A stretch of 64,000 nt of DNA from Pseudomonas paraeruginosa PA7. GTDB lineage: Bacteria; Pseudomonadota; Gammaproteobacteria; Pseudomonadales; Pseudomonadaceae. The position numbers and the translations under genes are program-made. The first letter of the stretch is position 1. Each line of letters begins with the position of its first letter. The notes beneath the pieces were generated by a model. That model was not told the origin of the DNA. It saw nothing but the letters and a program-made list of their open reading frames with translations, and ran no database searches. Of this stretch, positions 29,121 to 37,763 are shown one piece after another. The stretch covers positions 4,654,001 to 4,718,000 of the forward strand of contig NC_009656.1 of NCBI RefSeq assembly GCF_000017205.1, read 5' to 3'.

Positions 29121-29540
29121 ATGGCCCGCAAGAACAAACCGCTGCCCGAGCTGGCGTGGCTGCAGCCACGCCTGTCGATCACCCGCGCCATCAGCCTGGG
29201 CAGCTTCGTCGGCCTGGTACTGCTGATCCTCATCCGCGACCTGATCTACGCCGACGCCCATGGCGCGGCGAGCTGGGTGCCCTGGCTGGTCCTCGGCTTC
29301 AAGCTGCTGCCGCTACTGGTAGTGGCCCCCGGCCTGCTCATGGGCAGTGCCCGCGGCCACGCCTGGACCTGTTACGTGGTCAACCTGTACTTCATCCTTG
29401 GCGTACTCGCAGCCTTCGACCCCGGCCAACGCCTGTTCGGCTGGGCCGAAGTGCTGCTCAGCGTAAGCCTGTTCTGCGCCGCGCTGCTCTATACGCGCTG
29501 GCGCTTCCAATACGACAGGCGGATAGCCGGAGAACGCTGA
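29121..29540 (+). CDS. DUF2069 inner-membrane protein
   Basis: Protein of 139 residues with about four transmembrane helices (GSFVGLVLLILIRDLIY, WLVLGFKLLPLLVVAPG, YVVNLYFILGVLAAF, LLSVSLFCAALLYTRW). The length and pattern are those of the DUF2069 family, whose role is unknown. It starts 1 bp after wrbA and is the third gene of an arsC-wrbA operon. Confidence 0.85.
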   Translation: MARKNKPLPELAWLQPRLSITRAISLGSFVGLVLLILIRDLIYADAHGAASWVPWLVLGFKLLPLLVVAPGLLMGSARGHAWTCYVVNLYFILGVLAAFDPGQRLFGWAEVLLSVSLFCAALLYTRWRFQYDRRIAGER

Positions 29541-29548
29541 TGCGCCGG

Positions 29549-29578
29549 CAGGAGCGGCACTGAAAAATGCCGCTCCTG
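29549..29578. repeat. 11-bp perfect hairpin after the arsC operon
   Basis: The arms CAGGAGCGGCA (29549-29559) and TGCCGCTCCTG (29568-29578) pair perfectly around an eight-base loop. It follows the DUF2069 stop codon by eight bases but has no T run. It may protect the 3' end of the mRNA or terminate weakly. The remaining bases up to the hda stop codon hold no gene. Confidence 0.5.
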
Positions 29579-29811
29579 GGCTCTTCGAGGCTATCGCCCA
29601 GTCGAATGCGCCGGGCGATGGGCGCTCCTCGGACACTTCCAGCATCCGCCCCGGAGCGACTGCGTCCTGACCATCCGCTGAGACACTGCCGACAGACCAT
29701 GCGCCGGCATTGCCGGGGCTATGCACGAAAGCTAGAGAGAGGGGGACACGCCCCACCCGGGGCCCACCCCGGTGAAGCACGACGGGGAATTCGCCGGCAA
29801 GCAGCCGCTTC

Positions 29812-30516
29812 TCACCAGCCGAGGGTTTCCTTGAGGAAGGGAATGGTCAGCTTGCGCTGGGCCTGGAGCGAGGCGCGATCCAGTTGCTCCAGCAGGTCGA
29901 ACAGCGAGTTCATGCTGCGCGACCCACGGTTGAGGATGAAGCGTCCGACCTCGTCGGTGAGGTGCAAGCCACGGCGCGAAGCGCGAAGCTGCAGGGCGCG
30001 GAGCTTGTCTTCGTCGGAAAGACCGTGCAACTGGAAGATCAGCGCCATGGTCAGGCGCGACTTCAGGTCGGGCAGCTTGACCTGCAGCTCCCGTGGCGAC
30101 TTCGACGCTGCCAGCAGCAGGCGTCGCCCGGTATCACGCAGCCGGTTGAACAGGTGGAACAGCCCCTCTTCCCAGTTGCGCTTGCCGACCAGCACGTCCA
30201 GATCGTCGATGCACACCAGCTCGCACTGCTCGAGATCGTCGAAGATTTCCGGCCCGTACTGCACCAGGTCCGCCATCGGCAGGTAGATGGTGCGCTCCTC
30301 GAACTGCTCGAAACGCAGGCAGGCCGCCTGCAGCAGGTGGCTGCGGCCGACGCCGTCGTGTCCCCAGAGATAGATCAGGCTTTCCGCCCATCCGGCCTCG
30401 GCTTCGCACAGACGCTCGACATATCCCAGTGCCGCGGCATTGGCACCGGGATAGTAGTTGGCGAAGGTGGCGTCGTCGCGCAGACGCACACTGAGGGGAA
30501 GCTGAATAGGTTTCAT
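29812..30516 (-). CDS. hda: DnaA inactivator Hda
   Basis: AAA+ protein of 234 residues that, with the sliding clamp, stimulates ATP hydrolysis by DnaA and so prevents re-initiation of replication. The N-terminal clamp-binding segment is MKPIQLPLSV. The Walker A equivalent is GHDGVGRSHLL, Walker B is LVCIDDLDVL, and sensor 2 lies in RGSRSMNSLFDLL. An open frame extends upstream, but this start gives the usual length and places the clamp-binding peptide at the N-terminus. Confidence 0.93.
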   Translation of the reverse strand: MKPIQLPLSVRLRDDATFANYYPGANAAALGYVERLCEAEAGWAESLIYLWGHDGVGRSHLLQAACLRFEQFEERTIYLPMADLVQYGPEIFDDLEQCELVCIDDLDVLVGKRNWEEGLFHLFNRLRDTGRRLLLAASKSPRELQVKLPDLKSRLTMALIFQLHGLSDEDKLRALQLRASRRGLHLTDEVGRFILNRGSRSMNSLFDLLEQLDRASLQAQRKLTIPFLKETLGW

Positions 30517-30696
30517 GCCAGGCTGGGCGGACAGTCCGAAAACGCCGCAGGAGTCACCGTAAAGGCTGCAAAGTTTATACGCCTCGGCAGGGCCGCACAA
30601 TGAGCAACTAGGCAAGCAAAATCAAAGGTTTGCCGGTGGCCGCGGCCACCTGGCGCCGACCTGCCGCATCATTCTGGAGCAGGCCGGCGCCGCAAC

Positions 30697-31731
30697 TCAC
30701 CGCCAGCGGAAGACCAACTGGTTGGGCACCGCCGCCGCGCCGGGCGCCGAGGGCGGTGCGGAAGCATCCACAGGCGCGCTGGCGGCCGGGACCTCCTGCA
30801 ACTGCGCCAGGCCCAACTGGGCGCGCAATTGCTCCGGACTGGCCTTCACGCTGTAGTCGAGGCGATCCCCCTGGACCCCGACCAGGCGCGCGCCGAACGG
30901 ATCGAGCAGGCGTTGCAGTTCGGCATAGCGCGCCAGCGTCGCCCCCTGGACCTGCAGGGTCAGTCCGGTGGCCGCTCCCGGCGTGGCGACGAAACGGCTG
31001 GACAGACGGTTGGCGGCGGCCAGCATCACGCTGTCGGCCAGCGCGTCGGGGGTCGCGCCCTCGGCCTGGCCCTGTTCCCGCGAATCGCCCATCCACAGCC
31101 GCCATTGCGCCTGCCACTTGCCGTCGACCTCCTTGGCATCCACCGCCAGCAGCGCATCGGCGCCATAGCGTTCGGACGCGCCGCGCAGGGCATCGGGCTG
31201 GGCAGCGGTGAGATTCTCCGGCGTACCGACGATCTGCTCATCGAGATCCGCCAACGGCAGGCGCAGCGGCAGGCCGCGATTCTGTGCGGCACGCTTGAGC
31301 GGCTCGGCCGACGCCTGGTTGTCGCCGACCAGGTTGCTGCCCTCGCTGCTCTCGTTCAGCCACCAGGCCAGCACCGCCGGCCGGTTGGCGCCCCAGCTCG
31401 GCAGGCCGGCGGCGCGCAGTGCGTTGCTGGTGGCAGCGGGATCGAAATCGACCACCAACGCCAGCGGCGGGCCGTTCTCGAAGGCGTACTGGCTGATCAG
31501 TTGCTGCGGGTCCTTCAGGTAGCCCGCGAGCCCCGGCTCCTGCGGCGCCTGCGGATTTCCGGTGAGACGCACCAGCAGGGTCTGCAGCGCCCGCACCAGG
31601 CCGGCGTCGCGCTCGCCGGGTTGCTGCGAGGAAACAGGCTCGCGCACCTGGTACAGGTTGGGCACCGTTGCCGCGAAGACGGGCAAGCCAAGCAGGGAGA
31701 GGCAGAGAAGGAAGAGTCGGGCTATGCGCAT
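30697..31731 (-). CDS. DUF2066 exported protein
   Basis: Protein of 344 residues with a signal peptide ([20 protein letters not shown], cleavage after about residue 20). The DUF2066 body holds the family-like segments [13 protein letters not shown] and [18 protein letters not shown]. Its C-terminus is Ala/Pro-rich before QLVFRWR. It is probably periplasmic with unknown function. It is divergent from purM and upstream of hda on the same strand. Confidence 0.82.
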   Translation of the reverse strand: MRIARLFLLCLSLLGLPVFAATVPNLYQVREPVSSQQPGERDAGLVRALQTLLVRLTGNPQAPQEPGLAGYLKDPQQLISQYAFENGPPLALVVDFDPAATSNALRAAGLPSWGANRPAVLAWWLNESSEGSNLVGDNQASAEPLKRAAQNRGLPLRLPLADLDEQIVGTPENLTAAQPDALRGASERYGADALLAVDAKEVDGKWQAQWRLWMGDSREQGQAEGATPDALADSVMLAAANRLSSRFVATPGAATGLTLQVQGATLARYAELQRLLDPFGARLVGVQGDRLDYSVKASPEQLRAQLGLAQLQEVPAASAPVDASAPPSAPGAAAVPNQLVFRWR

Positions 31732-31944
31732 GAAAGGCTCTCGACGAACGGATGGGAACGGCGGCGACGAGCTGTGAAGGCCGCGCAAGTGGACCTATAC
31801 CTTAAACAGCAGCCCGCCCAGCGGCAACCGAGATGGCCGCTGCGTGGCAAGCCTGATAAAATCGCGCGCCTTCAAAACCGGCAAACAGCGTTGCACGCCT
31901 GGGCGGCCGGCCGATCTCCGAATTACCCCTATAGGCCTGGATTT

Positions 31945-33006
31945 ATGAGCAGCAAGCAACCCTCGTTGAGCTACAAGGACGCTGGTGTGGACATCGACGC
32001 CGGCGAAGCCCTGGTGGAACGCATCAAAGGCGTGGCCAAGCGCACCGCACGCCCGGAAGTGATGGGCGGCCTCGGTGGCTTCGGCGCCCTCTGCGAAATC
32101 CCGGCCGGCTACAAGCAGCCGGTGCTGGTCTCCGGCACCGACGGGGTCGGCACCAAGCTGCGCCTGGCGCTCAACCTGAACAAGCACGACAGCATCGGCC
32201 AGGACCTGGTGGCGATGTGCGTCAACGACCTGGTGGTCTGCGGCGCCGAGCCGCTGTTCTTCCTCGACTACTACGCCACCGGCAAGCTCAACGTCGACGT
32301 CGCGGCTACCGTGGTCACCGGCATCGGGGCCGGCTGCGAACTGGCCGGGTGCTCGCTGGTGGGCGGCGAAACCGCCGAGATGCCCGGCATGTACGAAGGC
32401 GAGGACTACGACCTGGCCGGCTTCTGCGTCGGTGTCGTGGAGAAGGCCGAAATCATCGACGGCTCCCGTGTCCAGGCCGGTGATGCACTGATCGCCCTGC
32501 CCTCCTCCGGCCCGCACTCCAACGGCTATTCGCTGATCCGCAAGATCATCGAGGTTTCCGGCGCCGACATCGAGCAGGTCCGGCTCGACGGCAAGCCGCT
32601 GGCCGACCTGCTGATGGCGCCGACCCGCATCTACGTCAAGCCGCTGCTGCAACTGATCAGGCAGACCGGCGCGGTCAAGGCCATGGCCCACATCACCGGC
32701 GGCGGCCTGCTGGACAATATCCCCCGGGTCCTGCCCGACAACGCCCAGGCTGTCATCGACGTCGCCAGCTGGAAGCGCCCGGCGGTGTTCGACTGGCTGC
32801 AGGAGCACGGCAACGTCGACGAGACCGAGATGCACCGCGTGCTGAACTGCGGGGTCGGCATGGTCATCTGCGTGGCCCAGGCCGACGCCGGGAAGGCCCT
32901 GGAAATCCTGCGCGCCGCCGGCGAGCAGCCGTGGCAGATCGGCCGTATCGAAACCTGCGGCGCGGATGCCGAGCGCGTGGTCCTGAACAACCTGAAAAGC
33001 CACTGA
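31945..33006 (+). CDS. purM: Phosphoribosylformylglycinamidine cyclo-ligase PurM
   Basis: Fifth-step enzyme of purine synthesis (AIR synthetase), 353 residues. It shows the conserved [10 protein letters not shown], the glycine-rich [32 protein letters not shown] and HITGGGL segments. I start at ATG 31945 ([20 protein letters not shown]). The stop overlaps the purN start by one base (TGATG), so purM-purN are coupled consecutive pathway genes. Confidence 0.97.
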   Translation: MSSKQPSLSYKDAGVDIDAGEALVERIKGVAKRTARPEVMGGLGGFGALCEIPAGYKQPVLVSGTDGVGTKLRLALNLNKHDSIGQDLVAMCVNDLVVCGAEPLFFLDYYATGKLNVDVAATVVTGIGAGCELAGCSLVGGETAEMPGMYEGEDYDLAGFCVGVVEKAEIIDGSRVQAGDALIALPSSGPHSNGYSLIRKIIEVSGADIEQVRLDGKPLADLLMAPTRIYVKPLLQLIRQTGAVKAMAHITGGGLLDNIPRVLPDNAQAVIDVASWKRPAVFDWLQEHGNVDETEMHRVLNCGVGMVICVAQADAGKALEILRAAGEQPWQIGRIETCGADAERVVLNNLKSH

Positions 33007-33674
33007 TGTCGACACTCTGCAATGTCGTGGTGCTGATCTCCGGCTCCGGCAGCAATCTGCAGGCGCTGATCGACAGCCTCCGGGACGGCACCACGCCGGC
33101 CCGGATCCGTGCGGTGATTTCCAATCGCGCCGATGCCTACGGCCTGGAGCGCGCGCGCCAGGCCGGCATCGACACCCAGGTGCTCGAGCACAAGGCCTAC
33201 GCCGATCGCGAGAGCTTCGACCGGGCCCTGGCGCAACTGATCGACGCCCATGAGCCGCACCTGGTGATCCTCGCCGGGTTCATGCGCATCCTCAGCGCGG
33301 ACTTCGTCCGTCACTATCAGGGCCGCCTGCTGAACATCCACCCCTCGCTGCTGCCTCGGCACAAGGGCCTGCACACCCACCAGCGCGCCCTCGAGGCCGG
33401 CGACCGCGAGCACGGCTGCAGCGTGCACTTCGTGACGGAGGAACTCGACGGGGGACCACTGGTCGTACAGGCAGTAATCCCGGTAGAGTCGCAAGATACG
33501 CCGGAACGCCTGGCCAGACGGGTTCACGAGGAAGAACACCGGATCTATCCGCTGGCCATGCGCTGGTTCGCCGAAGGCCGCTTGCGCCTGGGCGAACAGG
33601 GCGCCCTGCTGGATGGCCAGGCCCTGCCTGCCACCGGCCATCAGATTCGCACCAAGGAGATTCGCAATGCGTAA
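33006..33674 (+). CDS. purN: Phosphoribosylglycinamide formyltransferase PurN
   Basis: Folate-dependent GAR transformylase of 222 residues, third step of purine synthesis. It has the SGSGSNLQALID phosphate-binding loop, the folate and catalytic segment AGFMRIL, the active-site NIHPSLLP, and the conserved aspartate in TEELDGG. Its stop overlaps the next gene by eight bases. Confidence 0.97.
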   Translation: MSTLCNVVVLISGSGSNLQALIDSLRDGTTPARIRAVISNRADAYGLERARQAGIDTQVLEHKAYADRESFDRALAQLIDAHEPHLVILAGFMRILSADFVRHYQGRLLNIHPSLLPRHKGLHTHQRALEAGDREHGCSVHFVTEELDGGPLVVQAVIPVESQDTPERLARRVHEEEHRIYPLAMRWFAEGRLRLGEQGALLDGQALPATGHQIRTKEIRNA

Positions 33675-34383
33675 AGCCATGCTGTTCCTGCTGACGCTGC
33701 TGACCTTGCCGGCCTATGCCTTCGAGTTGAAGCCGTTCACCGCCAGCTATACCGCCGACTGGAAACAGATGCCCATCAGCGGCAACGCCTCCCGCAGCCT
33801 CAAGGCGCTCGGCGACGGCCGCTGGCAGCTGGACTTCGAAGCCTCCATGCTGCTGGCCAGCCTCAACGAGGTCAGCACCTTCAAGGTCGAGAACGATACC
33901 TTCCTGCCGCAATCCTACCGCTTCGCCCGTCAGGGCCTGGGCAAGGGCAAGCAGGTCGAGCTGGACTTCGACTGGTCGCAGAAGCAGGTGCTCGGCAGCG
34001 ACCGCGGCGATGCGGTCCGGCAACCGCTGAACCGCGGCCAGTTGGACAAGTCCACCTATCAGTTGGTCCTGCAGCATGACGTGGCCGATGGCAAGAAGAG
34101 CATGAGCTACCAGATCATCGAGGGCGAGGATGTCGATACCTACGATTTCCGTGTACTCGGCGAGGAGAAGGTCCGCACCCAGGCCGGCCTGATCAATGCG
34201 ATCAAGGTCGAGCGCGTGCGCGATCCGGGCAAGAGCAATCGCAAGACCATCCTCTGGTTCGCCAAGGACTGGGACTACCTGCTGGTCCGCCTGTACCAGA
34301 TGGAAACCGACGGCAAGGAATACCAGATCATGCTCAAGGAAGGCACCATCGACGGCAAGACCGTCACTGGCGAGAAGAGCTGA
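33667..34383 (+). CDS. DUF3108 periplasmic protein
   Basis: Protein of 238 residues with a signal peptide (MRKAMLFLLTLLTLPAYA) and a DUF3108 domain predicted to be beta-rich (FTASYTADWKQMPISG, FEASMLLASLNEVS). Its function is unknown. It overlaps purN by eight bases and is therefore translated from the same transcript, although no link to purine synthesis is evident. A strong terminator follows. Confidence 0.85.
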   Translation: MRKAMLFLLTLLTLPAYAFELKPFTASYTADWKQMPISGNASRSLKALGDGRWQLDFEASMLLASLNEVSTFKVENDTFLPQSYRFARQGLGKGKQVELDFDWSQKQVLGSDRGDAVRQPLNRGQLDKSTYQLVLQHDVADGKKSMSYQIIEGEDVDTYDFRVLGEEKVRTQAGLINAIKVERVRDPGKSNRKTILWFAKDWDYLLVRLYQMETDGKEYQIMLKEGTIDGKTVTGEKS

Positions 34384-34398
34384 TATCTTCCTCCTACG

Positions 34399-34426
34399 AA
34401 AAGCCGGGCCATCGCCCGGCTTTTTC
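34399..34426. terminator. Terminator between the purMN operon and marR
   Basis: The stem AAGCCGGGC (34401-34409) / GCCCGGCTT (34414-34422) with a CATC loop is followed by T residues. It has A residues on the other side, so it can serve both convergent genes. Confidence 0.9.
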
Positions 34427-34437
34427 TTGCCCGCAGT

Positions 34438-34998
34438 TCAGGCGCAGGCCTGGTGCTCACGGCAGATCAATTCGCCATCGGCCTGGCTCAACGATTCCCG
34501 GGTAAGGCCGCAGAACGGCGCGCCGTCACGCTGCTCGTGGAAGCGACAGGTGCGACAGAGGCCGAACCCCGGCACGTCCTCCTCACGCTGGATGACCACC
34601 AGCAGTTCATGCAGCAACCCCTGCAAACGCTCGCCCTTCTCGCCCAGCGCCGCCACGGCCTGTTCCAGGAATCGCGGCGGAATCACCGCATCGATCAGCG
34701 AGCGTCCCGCCTCGGTCAGACGCAGATGCACGCTGCGCCGATCCCGAGCGTCCGGCACCTTGCTGATCAGCCCCTTGCCTTCGAGCACCTTGAGCGACTG
34801 CGACACGGTCCCCTTGGTGAGGCCGAGATACTCGGTCACCACCAGCGGCGTATCCGAATAGCGATTGCAGCGCGCCAGATAGTGCAAGGCACTCAGTTGT
34901 ACCGGCTGCAGCTCCGCCACCAGCGGCTGTTCGCGCGACCAGGCGCGCATCAGGCTGGTCAGTCTTTCCAGGTAATCGTAAAGGGCGAGAGCGGACAT
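34438..34998 (-). CDS. MarR-family regulator with a Cys/His-rich tail
   Basis: Transcription factor of 186 residues. Residues about 30-100 form the winged helix-turn-helix (VVTEYLGLTKGTVSQSLKVLEGKGLI, wing DARDRRSVHLRLTEAG). The C-terminal 40 residues carry five cysteines plus histidines in the order CRTCRFH, FCGL, ICREHQAC, unusual for MarR proteins and suggestive of metal or redox sensing. The start has an AGGAGG ribosome-binding site. The promoter seen upstream (TTGTCA, 17 bp, TACTAT) is overlapped by a half-copy of the palindrome in front of the divergent operon, which suggests autoregulation. Confidence 0.88.
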   Translation of the reverse strand: MSALALYDYLERLTSLMRAWSREQPLVAELQPVQLSALHYLARCNRYSDTPLVVTEYLGLTKGTVSQSLKVLEGKGLISKVPDARDRRSVHLRLTEAGRSLIDAVIPPRFLEQAVAALGEKGERLQGLLHELLVVIQREEDVPGFGLCRTCRFHEQRDGAPFCGLTRESLSQADGELICREHQACA

Positions 34999-35017
34999 GG
35001 GTTACCTCCTGGCATAC

Positions 35018-35046
35018 ATAGTATCGACTAAAAACATATTTGACAA
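35018..35046 (-). promoter_or_regulatory. Promoter of the marR gene
   Basis: On the minus strand, TTGTCA (35046-35041) and TACTAT (35023-35018) are separated by 17 bp, a good sigma-70 pair. A GTATCGA half-site (35021-35027) overlaps the -10 box. Transcription would start only about 12 bases before the start codon, just including the AGGAGG site. Confidence 0.6.
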
Positions 35047-35075
35047 AGCGGGCGAGCGATGACTAGCCTATACAT

Positions 35076-35090
35076 GTATCGAATCGATAC
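35076..35090. promoter_or_regulatory. Palindromic operator between marR and the thiol operon
   Basis: GTATCGA-A-TCGATAC is a perfect 7-bp inverted repeat around one central base. The same half-site recurs at 35021-35027. It lies about 20 bp before the divergent operon and is the natural candidate for the binding site of the adjacent MarR regulator. Confidence 0.65.
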
Positions 35091-35111
35091 TAACTTAACA
35101 GGAGAATCACC

Positions 35112-35345
35112 ATGTCCAAGGCCATCTACTATCACGCCGGCTGCCCTATCTGTGTCGAAGCCGAACGCTCCCTGCTGCCGCTGCTCGACAGCAAGCAGGT
35201 GGAAGTCGAAGTGGTTCATCTCGCCGAGCAATCGGCGCGTGTTGCCGAAGCGGAAAAGGCCGGGGTGAAGTCGGTCCCCGCCCTGGTCGTCGACGGGCAG
35301 GTACTGCACCTGAACTTCGGCGCGGCACTCAGCGACCTGAAATAA
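35112..35345 (+). CDS. Small thioredoxin/glutaredoxin-fold protein (CPIC)
   Basis: Protein of 77 residues with a CXXC active site in YHAGCPICVEAE (CPIC, about 11-14) and a cis-proline segment in VKSVPALVVDGQVLHL. The size resembles minimal glutaredoxin or redox-active disulfide proteins. It is cytoplasmic, as there is no signal peptide. It is the first gene of the operon divergent from marR, with an AGGAG site eight bases before the ATG. A thiol-disulfide exchange role is likely; the substrate is unknown. Confidence 0.85.
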   Translation: MSKAIYYHAGCPICVEAERSLLPLLDSKQVEVEVVHLAEQSARVAEAEKAGVKSVPALVVDGQVLHLNFGAALSDLK

Positions 35346-35356
35346 GGAGTCCGGCC

Positions 35357-35611
35357 ATGGAGGTGAAAGTCTTCGACACCCACGTGCGAACCCGCGACGG
35401 CCGCTATCTGCACTTCGACGTGCTGGTTACGGAGGAAATGGGCGCTCGCGCAGGCGAGTTCGCTCGTCGCTGGCTCGCCGGAAAAGGCATCGACGATGCC
35501 GATATCAGCCAGGGGCATTGCAGTTATTGCCATAGCGAGATCGCGACAACGGAGGTTGCCGAAGCCATCAGGCTCCATGGCCATTACATCCTGCCCCTCG
35601 AAGGCTGCTGA
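35357..35611 (+). CDS. DUF2024 protein
   Basis: Protein of 84 residues matching the small DUF2024 family (MEVKVFDTHVRTRDGRYLHFDVLV...). It holds a conserved HCSYCHSE motif (about 55-62) with CXXCH spacing, plus a terminal EGC. Function is unknown; the CXXC pair would suit metal or redox chemistry. It lies 11 bp after the CPIC gene with an AAGGAG site and is clearly co-transcribed. Confidence 0.82.
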   Translation: MEVKVFDTHVRTRDGRYLHFDVLVTEEMGARAGEFARRWLAGKGIDDADISQGHCSYCHSEIATTEVAEAIRLHGHYILPLEGC

Positions 35612-35617
35612 AAGCGA

Positions 35618-35893
35618 ATGGACGGCTATCGCCCGATCGCCTGCGATCTCCACGATTACCTGGAGATCGCCTGCCTCTATCGCTACCGGCTGCGCCTGGA
35701 GCTCGACGGTGATCTCTGCTTCGAGGCCGAGGCCCGCACCACACTGATCCAGGCGGACCAGCCAGGCGGGGACAAGGCGGAATATCTTGAAGTGGAGGTC
35801 GATGGCGCCACCCGACTGTTGCGCCTCGATCGTCTGCAGTCCATCACCGCTCTCACCGAGGGGGCGCTGTTCAGGCATGTACGACTGCGGTAA
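35618..35893 (+). CDS. Rof-like (Rho-binding antiterminator) protein
   Basis: Protein of 91 residues resembling E. coli Rof/YaeO, which binds Rho factor and blocks termination. The shared pattern is YRPIACDLHDYLEIACLYRY at the N-terminus and EYLEVEVDGATRLLRLDRL near the C-terminus. It starts 6 bp after the DUF2024 gene, third in the operon. Its presence with thiol proteins under a MarR regulator is unexpected. The family call is by remembered sequence similarity. Confidence 0.75.
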   Translation: MDGYRPIACDLHDYLEIACLYRYRLRLELDGDLCFEAEARTTLIQADQPGGDKAEYLEVEVDGATRLLRLDRLQSITALTEGALFRHVRLR

Positions 35894-35958
35894 GAAGCCT
35901 GACGCAGAGCCCTGGCATACCATGTTCCGTGCTGGAAACTGAAAAGGTTTTTTTCAAT

Positions 35959-35998
35959 TCCAGCCTATTTCATTAGCCAGCTAATGAAATAGGCTGGA
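35959..35998. repeat. Perfect 18-bp inverted repeat
   Basis: The arms 35959-35976 and 35981-35998 are exactly complementary (left arm begins TCCAGCCTATTTC) around the loop CCAG. A T run (35948-35954) precedes it on the plus strand, so on the minus strand the hairpin is followed by A residues, not T. A classical terminator is therefore unlikely on either strand. Confidence 0.85.
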
Positions 35999-36033
35999 TC
36001 TGCCTTGATGCAGATCAACCCTGGAGTAGAAAA

Positions 36034-36225
36034 ATGAGTGTGACAGTGACCGAGCGCGACGACGACCACAAATCCCGCGAACTGCGTGCACTTGGCCGCC
36101 GCTGCTGGGACGTGCACCAGCAGGGGTTGCTGGTAGGGGTCTTCCATAATGAAGAAGACGCCCAGGCTTACCGGCACAGACTGGAAAAGGAAGAACAGCT
36201 ACGCCAGTCGGACAAGCTGGCGTGA
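36034..36225 (+). CDS. Small hypothetical protein
   Basis: Protein of 63 residues (MSVTVTERDDDHKSRELRALGRRCWDVHQQGLLVG...) with a GGAG site before the ATG. It is highly charged and mostly helical at the C-terminus (AQAYRHRLEKEEQLRQ). It is preceded by the 18-bp inverted repeat and followed by a hairpin shared with wzz2. No family is recognised; the good ribosome-binding site and clean frame support a real gene. Confidence 0.6.
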   Translation: MSVTVTERDDDHKSRELRALGRRCWDVHQQGLLVGVFHNEEDAQAYRHRLEKEEQLRQSDKLA

Positions 36226-36253
36226 GAAAACGCCCCCGCTACCCCGGGGGCGT
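36226..36253 (-). terminator. Hairpin terminator of wzz2
   Basis: The arms ACGCCCCC (36230-36237) and GGGGGCGT (36246-36253) pair around an eight-base loop. The minus strand continues with TTTTCTC. It lies just after the wzz2 stop codon and also faces the small convergent gene. Confidence 0.65.
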
Positions 36254-36258
36254 ATACA

Positions 36259-37590
36259 TCAGGTCCCCGACAGGGTTCGCTCGAGACTGACGACCCCGGG
36301 AGGCAGTGCATGATCTTGCCGTTGCTGGAATGCACTACGCAACATAGCCCGCGCCAAGGCGAGCAGAACCCCTAGCATCAATCCCCCGAGCCCTCCCAAT
36401 ACGAGAACGACAACCTTGCGAGGCTTGATTGGCTGGAGTGGCATCGCGGCCCTCTGATCAACGCGCACCAACTCGATCTTCAGATCGCCTACCTTCAGCG
36501 TTTGCAATCTCGCCTGCTCGCCACGCAACTTTTCGATATCGTCGAAAAACCGCTCTTCTCCCTGCCGTGCCTGCAGATACTGGACTTCGCGATTGTTTTC
36601 CAGTTGCTTCAGTTCTTGCTGGATCGCCGCCACCCTCGGCTCGGTGAAGTCATCTCCCTTACGCTTGAGCAACGTGTCGCGCTCGGCAGTCAGGGCATCC
36701 ACCCCCATGAAATACAGCGGAATCTGCTGATTGTTCACCTCGGTACGAAATACGCTACGCGAACCATCCAGCCCTACCTCACCCAATGCCCCCGGGGTCG
36801 TGGGCTTCACAATTCCCAAACGAGTGGAAATCTGAATCGCTTCATTCAACTGCTGAATCCTGGAATCACGAACCATCTTGAGCCGCCCGCGCAGGGCTTT
36901 CAACTCATCTTCCAAGCCTGCGCGGCGAATGTTGTCCGCCTCGAGCAACCTGGCGATCCGCCCCTGTTTGCTTGCCTGGTAGCTGGCGCGCTTGCCCTCG
37001 ATATCCTGCGCGAGGAACTGCAAGCGGCTATCCACACGAGCCTGGAGATCCTCGAGGATCTGACGGCGCTCGCTGTCGATGGTCCGGGAGACCATATCGT
37101 TCAGGATACCGGCACCATCCATTCCCTTTGGATACTGCATGAATATCTGCACGAAAGGAGTAGCCTGCGGATCCTTCTGCAAGTCTGCCTGCTTCATGGA
37201 GAAGGCCGACAGATTGAATTTCCAGAACGCCTGCTCAGCCGACAAGCCGTTGTCCTTGTTCAACTGCTGGAATCGTTCCGGATGAGCTTGGAAATACTCG
37301 AACCGACCAGAGTATGCCGACAATTCGCTGGCTACGCGATCGAGCGCCTCCCTGGGCGTCAAGGCATAGATATCCCTTGCATTGACCGCTTCCAGCGCCT
37401 TCGTCTGTATCGGACGCAGGAGGACGCTAACCTCATAAGTGGGAACAACCAGTAGCAAATAAAGAACCGCGACAGCCAGTCCTACGCCCGTGATCGACGC
37501 GACAAGCCACTTCGCGCCCCATAGCTGTCGGAATAGCTGAACCAGATCGACTTCCGGGCGCTCTGGACCTGAATACTGCGAGGATGGCAT
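36259..37590 (-). CDS. wzz2: O-antigen chain-length determinant Wzz2
   Basis: Polysaccharide co-polymerase of 443 residues in the inner membrane that sets very long O-antigen chain length. It has two flanking transmembrane helices (about 31-51 and near 405-428). A large periplasmic region between them is rich in coiled coil (RVDSRLQFLAQDIEGKRASYQ, PRVAAIQQELKQLENNREVQYL). The second helix is preceded by the family Pro-rich segment (AMPLQPIKPRK). The start MPSSQYSG follows an AAGGA site. GC content is visibly lower than that of neighbouring genes, as is common for O-antigen genes. Confidence 0.92.
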   Translation of the reverse strand: MPSSQYSGPERPEVDLVQLFRQLWGAKWLVASITGVGLAVAVLYLLLVVPTYEVSVLLRPIQTKALEAVNARDIYALTPREALDRVASELSAYSGRFEYFQAHPERFQQLNKDNGLSAEQAFWKFNLSAFSMKQADLQKDPQATPFVQIFMQYPKGMDGAGILNDMVSRTIDSERRQILEDLQARVDSRLQFLAQDIEGKRASYQASKQGRIARLLEADNIRRAGLEDELKALRGRLKMVRDSRIQQLNEAIQISTRLGIVKPTTPGALGEVGLDGSRSVFRTEVNNQQIPLYFMGVDALTAERDTLLKRKGDDFTEPRVAAIQQELKQLENNREVQYLQARQGEERFFDDIEKLRGEQARLQTLKVGDLKIELVRVDQRAAMPLQPIKPRKVVVLVLGGLGGLMLGVLLALARAMLRSAFQQRQDHALPPGVVSLERTLSGT

Positions 37591-37763
37591 GCCAACGTCC
37601 TTTTCGAAAAAAATGCCGCCCCACAAGAAGCACGCAGAATCCTGTAGGAATTTTCTTAAGAAAAGGCATTATGCAATCAAAAAGAAATCATCGATAGCAT
37701 TTTGGTAACACTTCACAGTTAGCCTTGACCGATTTGATGTACGACCTGCGCTGCTTCAGGCCA

